Part shown: positions 1 through 7,575 of the stretch, piece by piece
Layout of the letters: every line of letters begins with the position of its first letter
How positions within the stretch are numbered: position 1 is the stretch's first letter
NCBI RefSeq assembly: GCF_008923365.1
Contig: NZ_WBMR01000006.1
Location: forward strand, 47,434-111,433
Origin: Actinomadura montaniterrae
Lineage (GTDB): Bacteria > Actinomycetota > Actinomycetes > Streptosporangiales > Streptosporangiaceae
Direction of reading: 5' to 3'
DNA length: 64,000 nucleotides
Position numbers and translations under genes: made by a program
The notes under the pieces: generated by a model
The model's database searches: none
The model's input: only the letters and a program-made list of their open reading frames with translations
Told to the model about the DNA's origin: nothing

Positions 1-2087
1 CCGAGGCCCGCGACGGTGACCAGCATCAGCGTGAGCAGCCCCGCCAGCGAGTCCAGCACGACGATCGTGCTGCTGACGTCGTCGGCGGCGGCCGTCGCCT
101 GCGCGCCGAGCGGTTTGAGCGCGCTGTTCAGCCCGCTGAGGTAGGACGCCGTCGAGACCCCCGGCTTGAGCCGGACGAGATACTCGTCGGCCGCGCCCCG
201 CTTCTCGATTCCGGCGAACGAGGTGGCGGCAGCGTGTACGTGCATCCCGTCGTTCTCGAGGTCGAACGCCTCGCCCACGATCCGCAGCCGGACCGCGGCG
301 CCCTGGTCCTGCACGGTGATGGTGTCCCCGATGCGGTGGCCGGTCGCGTCGAGGAAGTGCGTCGGCACCACGGCCTGGCCGGGGCCGGTGATCCAGTGCC
401 CCGCGATGATCTCGTAGGCGCCCGCCCGCAGATCGTGCTGGTAGAGCTGCAGGTCGACCCCGCCCACGACGCCCGTCACGGTCACCCGCGCCCTGCGCAC
501 GCCGTAGTAGGACGCCGTGCCGGGCTGGGCGGCGATGGCGGCCTCCACCTTCGCGCCGTCCACCGGAGACGGGCCCGGCCCTTGCCCCGGCCCCTGCGCG
601 GGCGCCTGCCCCGGCCCCTGCGCCGGTCCCTGTCCCTGCGCCGGTCCCTGTCCCTGTGGGGGCGCCTGCTCCTGTCCCTGCGGAGCGGGGCCTCCGCCCA
701 TCACGCTGACGGCGGCGTTCGCGGCGGGGTCGCGGGCGGCGCCGATCGTGTTCAGCGACGCCGCGAGGCCGATCGCGAACGTCGCGGCGGCGGTCCCGAA
801 CAGCACGGCCGCGAGCATCGACGCCGACCGGACGGGACGCGCGAACGGGGTCGCGAGCCCCAGCGTCACCGCGCGCGGCAGCGGCAGCCGCCCGGCGAAC
901 CGCTGCGCCCACCGGCCGCGTCCCGTGCCCGGCGCGCGGCCGACCGCGATCGCCTCGACGGTCCGCAGCCGTCCCGCCCGCAGCGCCGGGACGAGCGCGG
1001 CGACCGCCACGACCAGCAGCGCGCCCGCGGCGACGGCGGCGTCCACCCACCAGGCGACCGAGAGGCCGGTCGTCCCGTACACCTGCTGCACGTCGCCGAG
1101 CAGCGGGTACGCGATCAGGTTCCCGAGCACCACGCCCAGCGCGGTGCCCGCCGCGGCCGGGACGAGCGCCTGCGCGACATAGGCGCGGACGACCTCGGCG
1201 GGCGTGCAGCCGATGGCCTTCAGGATCCCGATCCGGCGCAGGTTCGCCCCGACCATGCCGCCGACGACGCCGGCGACGACGATGACCGACATCCCCAGGC
1301 CGAGCGCGCCGAACGCCATCAGGAAGGGCACGAACGTGGCCGCCTCGCGGTCGGCGACGTACTTGGCGTCCAGGTACGACCGGGTGCCGGCCAGCGCGCC
1401 CTTCGGCAGGGCCGCCGCGACCTTCGCGCGGTCGGCGGCCAGCCGCGACTTCGTCGGCGACCCCGAGAACCGGTACAGCATCTGGTCCGTCCCGGGCGCC
1501 TTCGCCGAACGGAGCGCGGCCACCCCGGCCGGCGTCATCCACGCGTCGGCGGAGCCGGTGACCGAGCGGGCCCGGCCGACGACCGTCAGGGTCCCTCCGC
1601 CCGGCAGGGTCAGCGCCGACCCGGTCTCCGCCACGTCCGGCGGGAGATCGGCCGGCAGCATGATCTCGTTCCCGGCGGACGGCCACCGTCCCGCCGTGAC
1701 CTCCAGCCGGTCCACGGGACCGCCGGGGGAGGAGCGCCCCGCGACCGTCAGCTCGGGCAGCGGGCCGCCGCGCTGCGCGGTCGGCGAGAGGACCGTGACC
1801 GGGAACGGCCCGGCGCTCGCCGCGACGCCCGGCAGGTGCGCGGTCGCCGCGGCCTGCGCCGCCGTCGCCTTCCCCGCGTCGATCTGCGCGGTCAGGTGCG
1901 CGCCGTGTGCGCGCGCGAAGGCGTGGTCGAACGGCGCCGACGACGCGACGACCAGCGACCCCGCGACGACCGCCGACGCCACCGCCATCAGCGTGGCGAG
2001 CGCGACCACCAGCGTCTGGACGCGCCGCCGCCCCACCCCCGACCGGACCACCCGGCCCAGCACCGACCCGGCGAACCGCGCGCTCAT
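1..2087 (-). CDS. ABC transporter permease, MacB/FtsX type (3' end outside window)
   Basis: The reading frame is open from the ATG at 2087 to the window edge, so the C-terminus is missing. The visible roughly 695 residues show an N-terminal membrane anchor (VQTLVVALATLMAV), a large extracytoplasmic MacB-like region, a cluster of three or four membrane segments around residues 250-370 with the FtsX-type sequence GILKAIGCTPAEVVRAYVAQ, and a second anchor followed by a second periplasmic-type region. This two-unit layout is typical of large (about 800-850 aa) actinobacterial FtsX-domain permeases. Between the two halves lies a low-complexity Pro/Gln/Gly stretch. The start codon overlaps the stop of the upstream ATPase gene (ATGA), so the two are translationally coupled and form one exporter. 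The substrate is not visible; lipids, peptides and antibiotics are all known for the family. Confidence 0.9.
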   Translation of the reverse strand, partial: MSARFAGSVLGRVVRSGVGRRRVQTLVVALATLMAVASAVVAGSLVVASSAPFDHAFARAHGAHLTAQIDAGKATAAQAAATAHLPGVAASAGPFPVTVLSPTAQRGGPLPELTVAGRSSPGGPVDRLEVTAGRWPSAGNEIMLPADLPPDVAETGSALTLPGGGTLTVVGRARSVTGSADAWMTPAGVAALRSAKAPGTDQMLYRFSGSPTKSRLAADRAKVAAALPKGALAGTRSYLDAKYVADREAATFVPFLMAFGALGLGMSVIVVAGVVGGMVGANLRRIGILKAIGCTPAEVVRAYVAQALVPAAAGTALGVVLGNLIAYPLLGDVQQVYGTTGLSVAWWVDAAVAAGALLVVAVAALVPALRAGRLRTVEAIAVGRAPGTGRGRWAQRFAGRLPLPRAVTLGLATPFARPVRSASMLAAVLFGTAAATFAIGLAASLNTIGAARDPAANAAVSVMGGGPAPQGQEQAPPQGQGPAQGQGPAQGPGQAPAQGPGQGPGPSPVDGAKVEAAIAAQPGTASYYGVRRARVTVTGVVGGVDLQLYQHDLRAGAYEIIAGHWITGPGQAVVPTHFLDATGHRIGDTITVQDQGAAVRLRIVGEAFDLENDGMHVHAAATSFAGIEKRGAADEYLVRLKPGVSTASYLSGLNSALKPLGAQATAAADDVSSTIVVLDSLAGLLTLMLVTVAGL
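575..690 (-). repeat. in-frame Gly/Pro/Gln tandem repeat inside the FtsX-type permease
   Basis: A degenerate 12-18 bp unit rich in CCCTGCGCCGGTCC-type words encodes repeated GPAQGQ/GPGQAPAQ motifs, about 38 residues in all. It lies at the start of the second extracytoplasmic domain, just after the membrane anchor. Such linkers are probably disordered and prone to length change by slippage. Confidence 0.7.
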
Positions 2088-2776
2088 CGGGCCGCCCCCG
2101 CCCGCTCGTCGGCCGCGATCGTCCCGTCGACCAGCGTGACCGTCCGGGTCGCGAGCGACCGCGCCAGCGCCATGTCATGGGTGACCAGCACGATCGTCTG
2201 CCCGCCCCGGTGCACCTCGGCGAGCAGCTCGCGCACCTCGTGGCCGGACGCGGTGTCCAGCGCGCCCGTCGGCTCGTCCGCGAGCAGCAGCGCCGGACGG
2301 TTCACCAGCGCGCGCGCCACCGCGACGCGCTGCCGTTCCCCGCCCGACAGCCGTCCCGGATAGGCGCCCGCGTGCCGGTGGACGCCGAGGATCTCCAGCA
2401 GCTCGGCGGCGCGGTCCGCGGCCTTCCGGCGCGGCGTCCCCGCGAGCTGCGCGGGCAGCCGGACGTTGTCGGCGACGGTGAGGTCGTCGAGCAGGTTGAA
2501 GAACTGGAACACGAACCCGATCCGCTCGCGCCGGAAGCGGGCGAGGGCCGCCTCGCCGAGCCGGTCGACGCGCCGCCCGTCCACCGTCACCGTCCCCGCG
2601 GTCGGCCGGTCCAGCCCGGCGACCAGGTTCAGCAGCGTGGACTTCCCGCTGCCCGACGGCCCGACGACGGCGAGCGCCTCGCCCTCCGCCACGTCCAGCG
2701 ACACCGGCCCGAGCGCCGGCGCGCCCGCGCCGCCGTAGGCCTTCGCCGCGGCGTCCAGCTCGATCACATGTCCCAT
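2084..2776 (-). CDS. ABC transporter ATP-binding protein, MacB/LolD type
   Basis: A 230-residue nucleotide-binding subunit. Walker A GPSGSGKS is at residues 39-46. It is followed by the Q-loop FQFFNLLDDL, the signature LSGGERQR, Walker B LLLADEPTGAL and the H-loop VTHDM. The LLDDLTVADNVRLP and DEPTGALD forms are those of the LolD/MacB/FtsE group that pairs with FtsX-like permeases, which matches the overlapping downstream gene. It would energise that permease on the cytoplasmic face. A GGGAG ribosome site precedes the ATG. The divergent two-component genes at 3001 are the obvious candidate regulators, an arrangement common for this exporter class; this is inference. Confidence 0.95.
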   Translation of the reverse strand: MGHVIELDAAAKAYGGAGAPALGPVSLDVAEGEALAVVGPSGSGKSTLLNLVAGLDRPTAGTVTVDGRRVDRLGEAALARFRRERIGFVFQFFNLLDDLTVADNVRLPAQLAGTPRRKAADRAAELLEILGVHRHAGAYPGRLSGGERQRVAVARALVNRPALLLADEPTGALDTASGHEVRELLAEVHRGGQTIVLVTHDMALARSLATRTVTLVDGTIAADERAGAAR

Positions 2777-2885
2777 GAGGCTCCCGCCCTCCGCGTGCGG
2801 GCGGCGTGCGGGCCGCCCGGTGTCAGCGGACGTGAAGCTATGCGCGGCGGGGCGTCCGGGTCGTCCGCCGCCGCGCCGACATTCC

Positions 2886-2946
2886 GTACACCGCGCGGCC
2901 GACCCCGCCGGGCGTCATCCTCGCGATGTACGCCGCGCGGCCGACC
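2886..2946. repeat. 19-bp direct repeat in the exporter / two-component intergenic region
   Basis: GTAC(A/G)CCGCGCGGCCGACC occurs at 2886-2904 and again at 2928-2946 with one mismatch. The starts are 42 bp apart, four helical turns. Both copies lie between the divergent ABC exporter and histidine kinase genes, so they could be paired response-regulator sites. They could equally be a chance duplication in GC-rich sequence. Confidence 0.45.
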
Positions 2947-3000
2947 GCCCCGCCCGCGAAGCCGATACCGGGTCCGGGCGGCGGGGGACAGAATGGGGAA

Positions 3001-4290
3001 ATGCACGTGGAAACGGCGCGCGAGGGGCGCGGGCGGCTGCGCGGCCTGCTCCGGCCGGAGCCGGCGGGGGAGCCGCCGTCGCGCCGCGCCCTCGCCGCGG
3101 ACGCGCTGTTCGCCCTCGCCGTGACCGCCGTGGCGCTGCTCGTGGCGGCGCAGACGGGGAACGGGGACCAGCCCGACAGGGTGGACTTCGGCGGGCCGCT
3201 CGCGCCCGACGCCCCCGTCCCGCCCGGGTTCGGCGAGCACCCCGACCCCGTCCACCCGTCCTGGACCCTGACCGTGCTGACGACCCTGCCGCTGGCGTTC
3301 CGGCGCCGGTACCCGCTCGCCGCGTTCTGGGCGGTGCTGACGGCGGCGTGGGCGCTGCGCCACGGCATGACCTGGGTGACGGTGCTGGCCTGCCTGATCG
3401 CCGGGTTCGGCGCGATCGCCTACAGCCGCTACCGCGTGCAGGCCGTCGCGAGCCTCGGCGTCGCGGCCGTCCTCGCCGGCCTCGCCTACCGGGGCACCGC
3501 CGCCTCCCTGCCGGACTGGTCGGCGCCGTTCTTCGTGCTGCTCGCCGCCGGCGTCCTCGCGATGGCGGTGCGGTTCTGGCGGGGCCGGCTCGCCCAGATC
3601 GAGCGGGCGCAGCAGGAGGCGACGCGCCGCGCGGTCGAGGTGGAGCGCGCCCGGATCGCGGCGGAGCTGCACGACGTCGTGACCCACAACGTGAGCGTCA
3701 TGGTGATCCAGACGGGCGCCGCCCGCAAGGTGGTGGACGCCGACCCCGAGCTGTCGAAGAAGGCGATGCTGGACGTCGAGGCGAGCGGCCGCGCCGCGAT
3801 GGCGGAGCTGCGGCACGTCATGGGCCTGCTGGCGCCGTCCGGCGAGGGCGACGGGGACGGGGGCGGGGAGGCGGGCGGCGGCGTGCCCGTGCCGCAGCCG
3901 GGCCTGGACCGGCTCGCCCCGCTCATCGACCGGGTCCGCGCCACCGGCCTGCGCGTCACCGCCGACATCGACCCGCCGCCGGGGACGCTGCCGCCGGGCG
4001 TCGACCTCACCGCGTACCGGGTGGTGCAGGAGGCGCTGACCAACGCGATGAAGCACGCGTCGGGCGCGTCCGCCGCGGTGGCGGTCCGCTGCGACGGCGA
4101 CGACCTGCGGATCGAGGTCACCGACACGGGCGGCGCGCCCGGCGCCGGGACGGGCGCGCGGATGGGCGACGGCCGCGGCCTGATCAACCTGCGCGAGCGG
4201 CTCGCGGTCTACGGCGGGACGCTGGAGTCCGGCCGCACCCTCGCCGGCGGGTTCCGCGTCGCCGCCACGATCCCCTGGCGGACGCCGTGA
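3001..4290 (+). CDS. two-component sensor histidine kinase, NarL/DesK (HisKA_3) type
   Basis: A 429-residue kinase counted from the ATG at 3001. An upstream in-frame start at 2926 would add a Pro/Gly-rich stretch with no family support. A long N-terminal region holds about four membrane segments (residues 40-190). The dimerisation/phosphoacceptor helix ERARIAAELHDVVTHNVS places the acceptor histidine near residue 224. An HATPase domain follows with N-box VVQEALTNAMKHA and a G-box ending GRGLINLRERL. This is the usual organisation of actinobacterial kinases paired with LuxR-type regulators and ABC exporters. The stop overlaps the regulator's GTG start (GTGA). The signal sensed is unknown. Confidence 0.92.
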   Translation: MHVETAREGRGRLRGLLRPEPAGEPPSRRALAADALFALAVTAVALLVAAQTGNGDQPDRVDFGGPLAPDAPVPPGFGEHPDPVHPSWTLTVLTTLPLAFRRRYPLAAFWAVLTAAWALRHGMTWVTVLACLIAGFGAIAYSRYRVQAVASLGVAAVLAGLAYRGTAASLPDWSAPFFVLLAAGVLAMAVRFWRGRLAQIERAQQEATRRAVEVERARIAAELHDVVTHNVSVMVIQTGAARKVVDADPELSKKAMLDVEASGRAAMAELRHVMGLLAPSGEGDGDGGGEAGGGVPVPQPGLDRLAPLIDRVRATGLRVTADIDPPPGTLPPGVDLTAYRVVQEALTNAMKHASGASAAVAVRCDGDDLRIEVTDTGGAPGAGTGARMGDGRGLINLRERLAVYGGTLESGRTLAGGFRVAATIPWRTP

Positions 4291-5078
4291 CCGCCGCGGA
4301 CGCCGGCGGCGGGAGCGGGGCGCGCGGCGCGGCCCTGCGGGTGGTGATCGCCGACGACCAGGCGCTGGTCCGCACCGGCTTCCGGATGATCCTCGCCGCG
4401 GACGGCATCGACGTGGTCGCCGAGGCCGCGGACGGCTTCGAGGCGGTCGCCGCCGTCCGCCGCACCCGTCCCGACGTCGTGCTGATGGACGTCCGGATGC
4501 CGGAGATGAACGGCATCGAGGCGACCCGGGAGATCACCGCGGCCGGCGGCGGCGCCCGCGTGCTGATCCTCACCACCTACGACCTGGACCACTACGTCTA
4601 CGCGGCGCTCACCGCGGGCGCGAGCGGCTTCCTGCTCAAGGACGTGACGCCCGAGCGGCTGACCGCGTCGGTCCGGCTCGTCCGGGCCGGGGACGCGCTG
4701 CTCGCGCCGGCCATCACCCGCCGCCTCATCGAGCGCTTCGCGCCCCGGGAGGACGACCTCCGGACGCGTCCGGCCGTGCACCGCGACCTGTCCCGGCTGA
4801 CGCCCCGCGAGCTGGAGGTGCTCGGGCTGCTCGCGACCGGGCTGTCGAACGCCGAGCTCGCCGACCGCCTCACGCTCAGCGCGGCGACGGTCAAGACGCA
4901 CGTGGCGCGCATCCTGGCGAAGCTGGACCTGCGCGACCGGGTGCAGGCCGTGGTGCTCGCCTACGAGACGGGACTGGTGTCCGCGGGACGCGGCCCATCG
5001 GCAAGCGGGCCGTCAGGAAGCGGAGGAAGCGGAGCAAGCGGAAGCGGGCCGTGGGGAAGCGGCGATTCGGGGCGCTGA
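4287..5078 (+). CDS. two-component response regulator, NarL/LuxR family
   Basis: A 263-residue regulator starting at the GTG that overlaps the kinase stop. The receiver domain begins LRVVIADDQALVRTGF, with the phosphoacceptor Asp near residue 68 in DVVLMDVRMPEMNG and the conserved Lys in FLLKDVTPERL. The C-terminal LuxR helix-turn-helix reads LTPRELEVLGLLATGLSNAELADRLTLSAATVKTHVARI. After the domain comes an unusual tail of about 30 residues made of Ser/Gly repeats, encoded by repeated AAGCGG words. That tail is not part of the normal family fold and is probably disordered. It should act with the upstream kinase, most likely on the divergent exporter operon. Confidence 0.93.
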   Translation: MTAADAGGGSGARGAALRVVIADDQALVRTGFRMILAADGIDVVAEAADGFEAVAAVRRTRPDVVLMDVRMPEMNGIEATREITAAGGGARVLILTTYDLDHYVYAALTAGASGFLLKDVTPERLTASVRLVRAGDALLAPAITRRLIERFAPREDDLRTRPAVHRDLSRLTPRELEVLGLLATGLSNAELADRLTLSAATVKTHVARILAKLDLRDRVQAVVLAYETGLVSAGRGPSASGPSGSGGSGASGSGPWGSGDSGR

Positions 5079-5169
5079 ACCGCGCGTTCCGGAGATCGTT
5101 TTTCTGGTGCGGCGAATTCCCCGGGCACCGGCGTTCTCCCCGCATTTCGGAAAGCGCGGTCCGGGCCGA

Positions 5170-5577
5170 TCATCCGCACGGCCCGAGCGCCAGTTCGCTC
5201 GCCATCTGCGCCCACGCGTCGAGCGCGTCGTAGGAGGTGTCGTAGCAGTGCGCGAGGTTGAATCCGGACGCCGAGCGGACGGCGAGGTGCGCGCGGCCGT
5301 CCGGCGGGCCCTCCAGCACGACGGCGGCCCGGGTGCTGTTGACGCGCATGTCCGCGAGGTGGTCGCCGGCGTCCTGGATGGCCAGCGTGACCACGTCCCA
5401 GAACACCCGCTCGGCGGCGGCGCAGTCGACGAAGCTGCCGAGCCGCAGGATGCCGTTCGCGCTGACGCACAGCAGGGCCGGCGCGGCGGCGCTGGTGAGC
5501 ATGTACCGCCAGGTCCGCCATGTGTATTCCAGGTGGACGGCGTGATCGGTGAAGTCGTCCTCGTCAATGTCGGTCAT
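5170..5577 (-). CDS. hypothetical protein, 135 aa
   Basis: I do not recognise a family. The product is small, soluble and acidic at the N-terminus (MTDIDEDDFTDHAVHLEY), with a mixed alpha/beta pattern and no signal peptide or membrane segment. Codon use is strongly GC3-biased like its neighbours, which supports it being real. The ATG at 5577 is preceded by a weak AAGAG. Upstream, at 5643-5669, is a long dyad that could be its operator. The gene stands alone between the response regulator and the TetR gene, all intergenic gaps being over 80 bp. A DUF-type actinobacterial conserved protein is the likely status. Confidence 0.7.
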   Translation of the reverse strand: MTDIDEDDFTDHAVHLEYTWRTWRYMLTSAAAPALLCVSANGILRLGSFVDCAAAERVFWDVVTLAIQDAGDHLADMRVNSTRAAVVLEGPPDGRAHLAVRSASGFNLAHCYDTSYDALDAWAQMASELALGPCG

Positions 5578-5642
5578 CGCGCGCTCTTCTGGACGATGCT
5601 CTCGGCATGGCGGCCTCGCGTGCCACGGGCACGGAGATGGTG

Positions 5643-5669
5643 GTACGGGACGGTACCACGGTGCCGTAC
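5643..5669. promoter_or_regulatory. 27-bp imperfect dyad upstream of the 135-aa hypothetical gene
   Basis: The arms read GTACGG-nACnGT and ACnGTnCCGTAC around the centre at 5656, with only a few mismatched pairs. This is the size and shape of a TetR-family operator. It is 66 bp upstream of the start at 5577 (minus strand) and about 60 bp beyond the 3' end of the TetR gene. No binding protein can be assigned. Confidence 0.5.
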
Positions 5670-5728
5670 GCGCGCCTACCGTGCCGGAGAAGGGAAATTC
5701 GGCGGGGCCGCGAGCGGCGGCCGAAAGG

Positions 5729-6451
5729 TCAGTTCCGGGGATCCGGAAAACCGCCGGAGCGGCCCGCGGACGGTGCGCCGCCGCGGTTTTCCGGCACCGG
5801 CCGGAACAGCGCGATCGTCGCCTCGACGGCGACCTCGGTGATGTCGCGGACGTCCGCGCCGTCCTCCACCAGGGTGGCGGTGAGCTCGCGGAGCCCGCCG
5901 ATCAGCATCAGCGCGAACGGGCGGGTGATCGGATGCGCCCCGGCCCGGACCATCTCCGGGTTCCCGGTCACGTCGCGCAGCAGCCGGAACAGCGTGTCGA
6001 CCGCCTCGCGCTGCATCCGCCGGGCGGTGCCGGCGCCGAGCGCCTGCAGCTCGCGGATCCAGCTCAGCGTGATCTCGGGTTCGGAGGCGACCATGTCGAC
6101 GTACGCCTCGACGCCCTGCCGGATCTGGGTCTCCCACGGCGCGGCGGGGTCGATCGCCTCGGCGACGCGCCGGCGCAGCATCCGGTTCGTCACCTGGAGC
6201 AGCTCGACGAAGCAGGCGTCCTTGGTCGGGAACTCCTCGTAGAAGGTGCGCCGGGACGTGCGGGCGTGGCGGACGATGTCGGAGATGGTGGTCTCGCGGT
6301 AGCCGCGCTCGCGGATCGAGTCGGCGAGGCCGGCCAGCAGGCGCCCGCGGAAGGACGCCGCGCCGCTGGCGCCCTCGGGGCCCCCGGCGTCCGTGCCGCC
6401 GCCCCGGCCGGGCCCCCGCGCCCCGCCGACGGACACTCCAGCGTTTTCCAC
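5729..6451 (-). CDS. TetR family transcriptional regulator
   Basis: A 240-residue protein as read from the GTG at 6451. The first 35 residues are Gly/Ala-rich, so the true start may be further in; no clear ribosome site precedes the GTG and leaderless translation is possible. The TetR DNA-binding domain is unmistakable: RGYRETTISDIVRHARTSRRTFYEEFPTKDACFVELL. The C-terminal ligand domain is typical in length. It is transcribed divergently from the SDR dehydrogenase at 6643, and the gap holds two palindromes (6445-6460 and 6571-6590). It therefore probably represses itself and the dehydrogenase and responds to an acyl or lipid-like substrate of that enzyme. The effector is a guess. Confidence 0.9.
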   Translation of the reverse strand: MENAGVSVGGARGPGRGGGTDAGGPEGASGAASFRGRLLAGLADSIRERGYRETTISDIVRHARTSRRTFYEEFPTKDACFVELLQVTNRMLRRRVAEAIDPAAPWETQIRQGVEAYVDMVASEPEITLSWIRELQALGAGTARRMQREAVDTLFRLLRDVTGNPEMVRAGAHPITRPFALMLIGGLRELTATLVEDGADVRDITEVAVEATIALFRPVPENRGGAPSAGRSGGFPDPRN

Positions 6452-6460
6452 CGTTGGAAA
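6445..6460. promoter_or_regulatory. palindrome TTTCCA-N4-TGGAAA over the TetR start
   Basis: Perfect 6-bp arms separated by CCGT, overlapping the GTG start of the minus-strand TetR gene. This is an autoregulatory site candidate. It differs in sequence from the longer dyad at 6571-6590. Confidence 0.4.
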
Positions 6461-6570
6461 GCTATCTCATCGGCCTTCGTGGTGCCGGTGTCCCGTTCAT
6501 CCGGATCCGGGCCGCGGGCGCGTGACCGGAGCCCATTGACATCAGAGGGTTCCCGTCGCATCGTTTTGAA

Positions 6571-6590
6571 AGCCAATTCTAGAAATGGCT
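6571..6590. promoter_or_regulatory. 20-bp operator-like palindrome between TetR and SDR genes
   Basis: AGCCA-A-TTCTAGAA-A-TGGCT matches its own reverse complement at 18 of 20 positions. It is AT-rich against a very GC-rich background. It lies 52 bp upstream of the SDR ATG and just downstream of a TTGACA (6536-6541) that could be the -35 of the SDR promoter. Repressor binding here would block that promoter. The adjacent divergent TetR protein is the natural ligand. Confidence 0.7.
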
Positions 6591-6642
6591 TCTAGCATGC
6601 GGCGGTGCCGGCACCCGGCCGCCCGGGACGGAGGGAGCGACC

Positions 6643-7563
6643 ATGACCGCGATCGCCGACGGACGGGTGGTCATCGTGACCGGGGCGGCCCGGGGCATCG
6701 GCCGCGAGCACGCGCTGGAGTTCGCCCGGCACGGCGCCCGCGTGGTCGTCAACGACCTGGGCGCGCAGGTCGACGGGACGGGCTCGTCCGACGGCCCGGC
6801 GGGCGAGGTGGTGGACGAGATCCGCGCGATGGGCGGCGAGGCCGTCGCCGACGGCACCGACGTGTCCGACTTCGAGGGCGCCCGCCGGCTCGTCGCCTCG
6901 ACCGTCGAGCGGTTCGGCGACCTGCACGTCCTGGTGAACAACGCGGGCATCCTGCGTGACCGGATGCTGGTCAACATGTCCGCGGAGGAGTGGGACGCGG
7001 TGATCGCCGTCCACCTGCGCGGGACGTTCGGGCCGCTGCGGCACGCCGCCGCGTACTGGCGGGAGCGGCACAAGGCCGGGCACGAGGTCGACGCGCGCGT
7101 CATCAACACCAGCTCGTCGTCGGGCATCTACGGCAACGCCGGGCAGGGCAACTACGGCGCGGCCAAGGCGGGCATCGCCGCGCTGACCGTGATCGCGGCC
7201 CGCGAGCTGCGGCGCTACGGCGTGACCGTGAACGCGGTGGCGCCCGCCGCGCTGACCCGGATGACCGAGAACCTGGTGCCGGGCCGCGAGCGCCCCGCCG
7301 AGGGGTTCGACCCGGCGGACCCGTCGAACATCGCGCCGCTGGTGGTGTGGCTGGCGAGCCCGGGGGCGCGCGGGATCACCGGCCGGGTGTTCAACGTGCG
7401 CGGCGGGCGGATCAGCGTCGCGGAGGGCTGGCGCGCCGGGCCGGTCGTCGACAAGGGCGCGCGCTGGGACCCGCACGAGCTGGACGACGTGATCCCCGCC
7501 CTGGTGGAGAAGGCGCGCCCGAACGTCCTGCCCGACGGCGTCACCCCCGAGGACGGGGCCTGA
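6643..7563 (+). CDS. SDR family NAD(P)-dependent oxidoreductase (MFE-2 / 17-beta-HSD4-like)
   Basis: A 306-residue short-chain dehydrogenase. The nucleotide motif TGAARGIG is at residues 13-20, NNAG follows at about residue 102, and the catalytic residues lie in NTSSSSGIYGNAGQGNYGAAK, with Tyr171 and Lys175. The insertion NDLGAQVDGTGSSDGPAGEVVDEI after the second strand is characteristic of the (3R)-hydroxyacyl-CoA dehydrogenase domain of multifunctional enzyme type 2 and related actinobacterial steroid/acyl-CoA enzymes. A hydroxyacyl-CoA or steroid side-chain substrate is therefore likely. A strong GGAGGGAG ribosome site precedes the ATG. It is monocistronic and controlled from the palindrome-bearing region shared with the divergent TetR gene. 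Confidence 0.92.
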   Translation: MTAIADGRVVIVTGAARGIGREHALEFARHGARVVVNDLGAQVDGTGSSDGPAGEVVDEIRAMGGEAVADGTDVSDFEGARRLVASTVERFGDLHVLVNNAGILRDRMLVNMSAEEWDAVIAVHLRGTFGPLRHAAAYWRERHKAGHEVDARVINTSSSSGIYGNAGQGNYGAAKAGIAALTVIAARELRRYGVTVNAVAPAALTRMTENLVPGRERPAEGFDPADPSNIAPLVVWLASPGARGITGRVFNVRGGRISVAEGWRAGPVVDKGARWDPHELDDVIPALVEKARPNVLPDGVTPEDGA

Positions 7564-7575
7564 CCGGCGAGAGGC

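Noticed and set aside
234..2363. A 709-codon plus-strand open frame over the exporter genes
   Set aside because: Antisense to the FtsX-type permease and ATPase, whose motifs are clear on the minus strand. The plus-strand product has no recognisable features.
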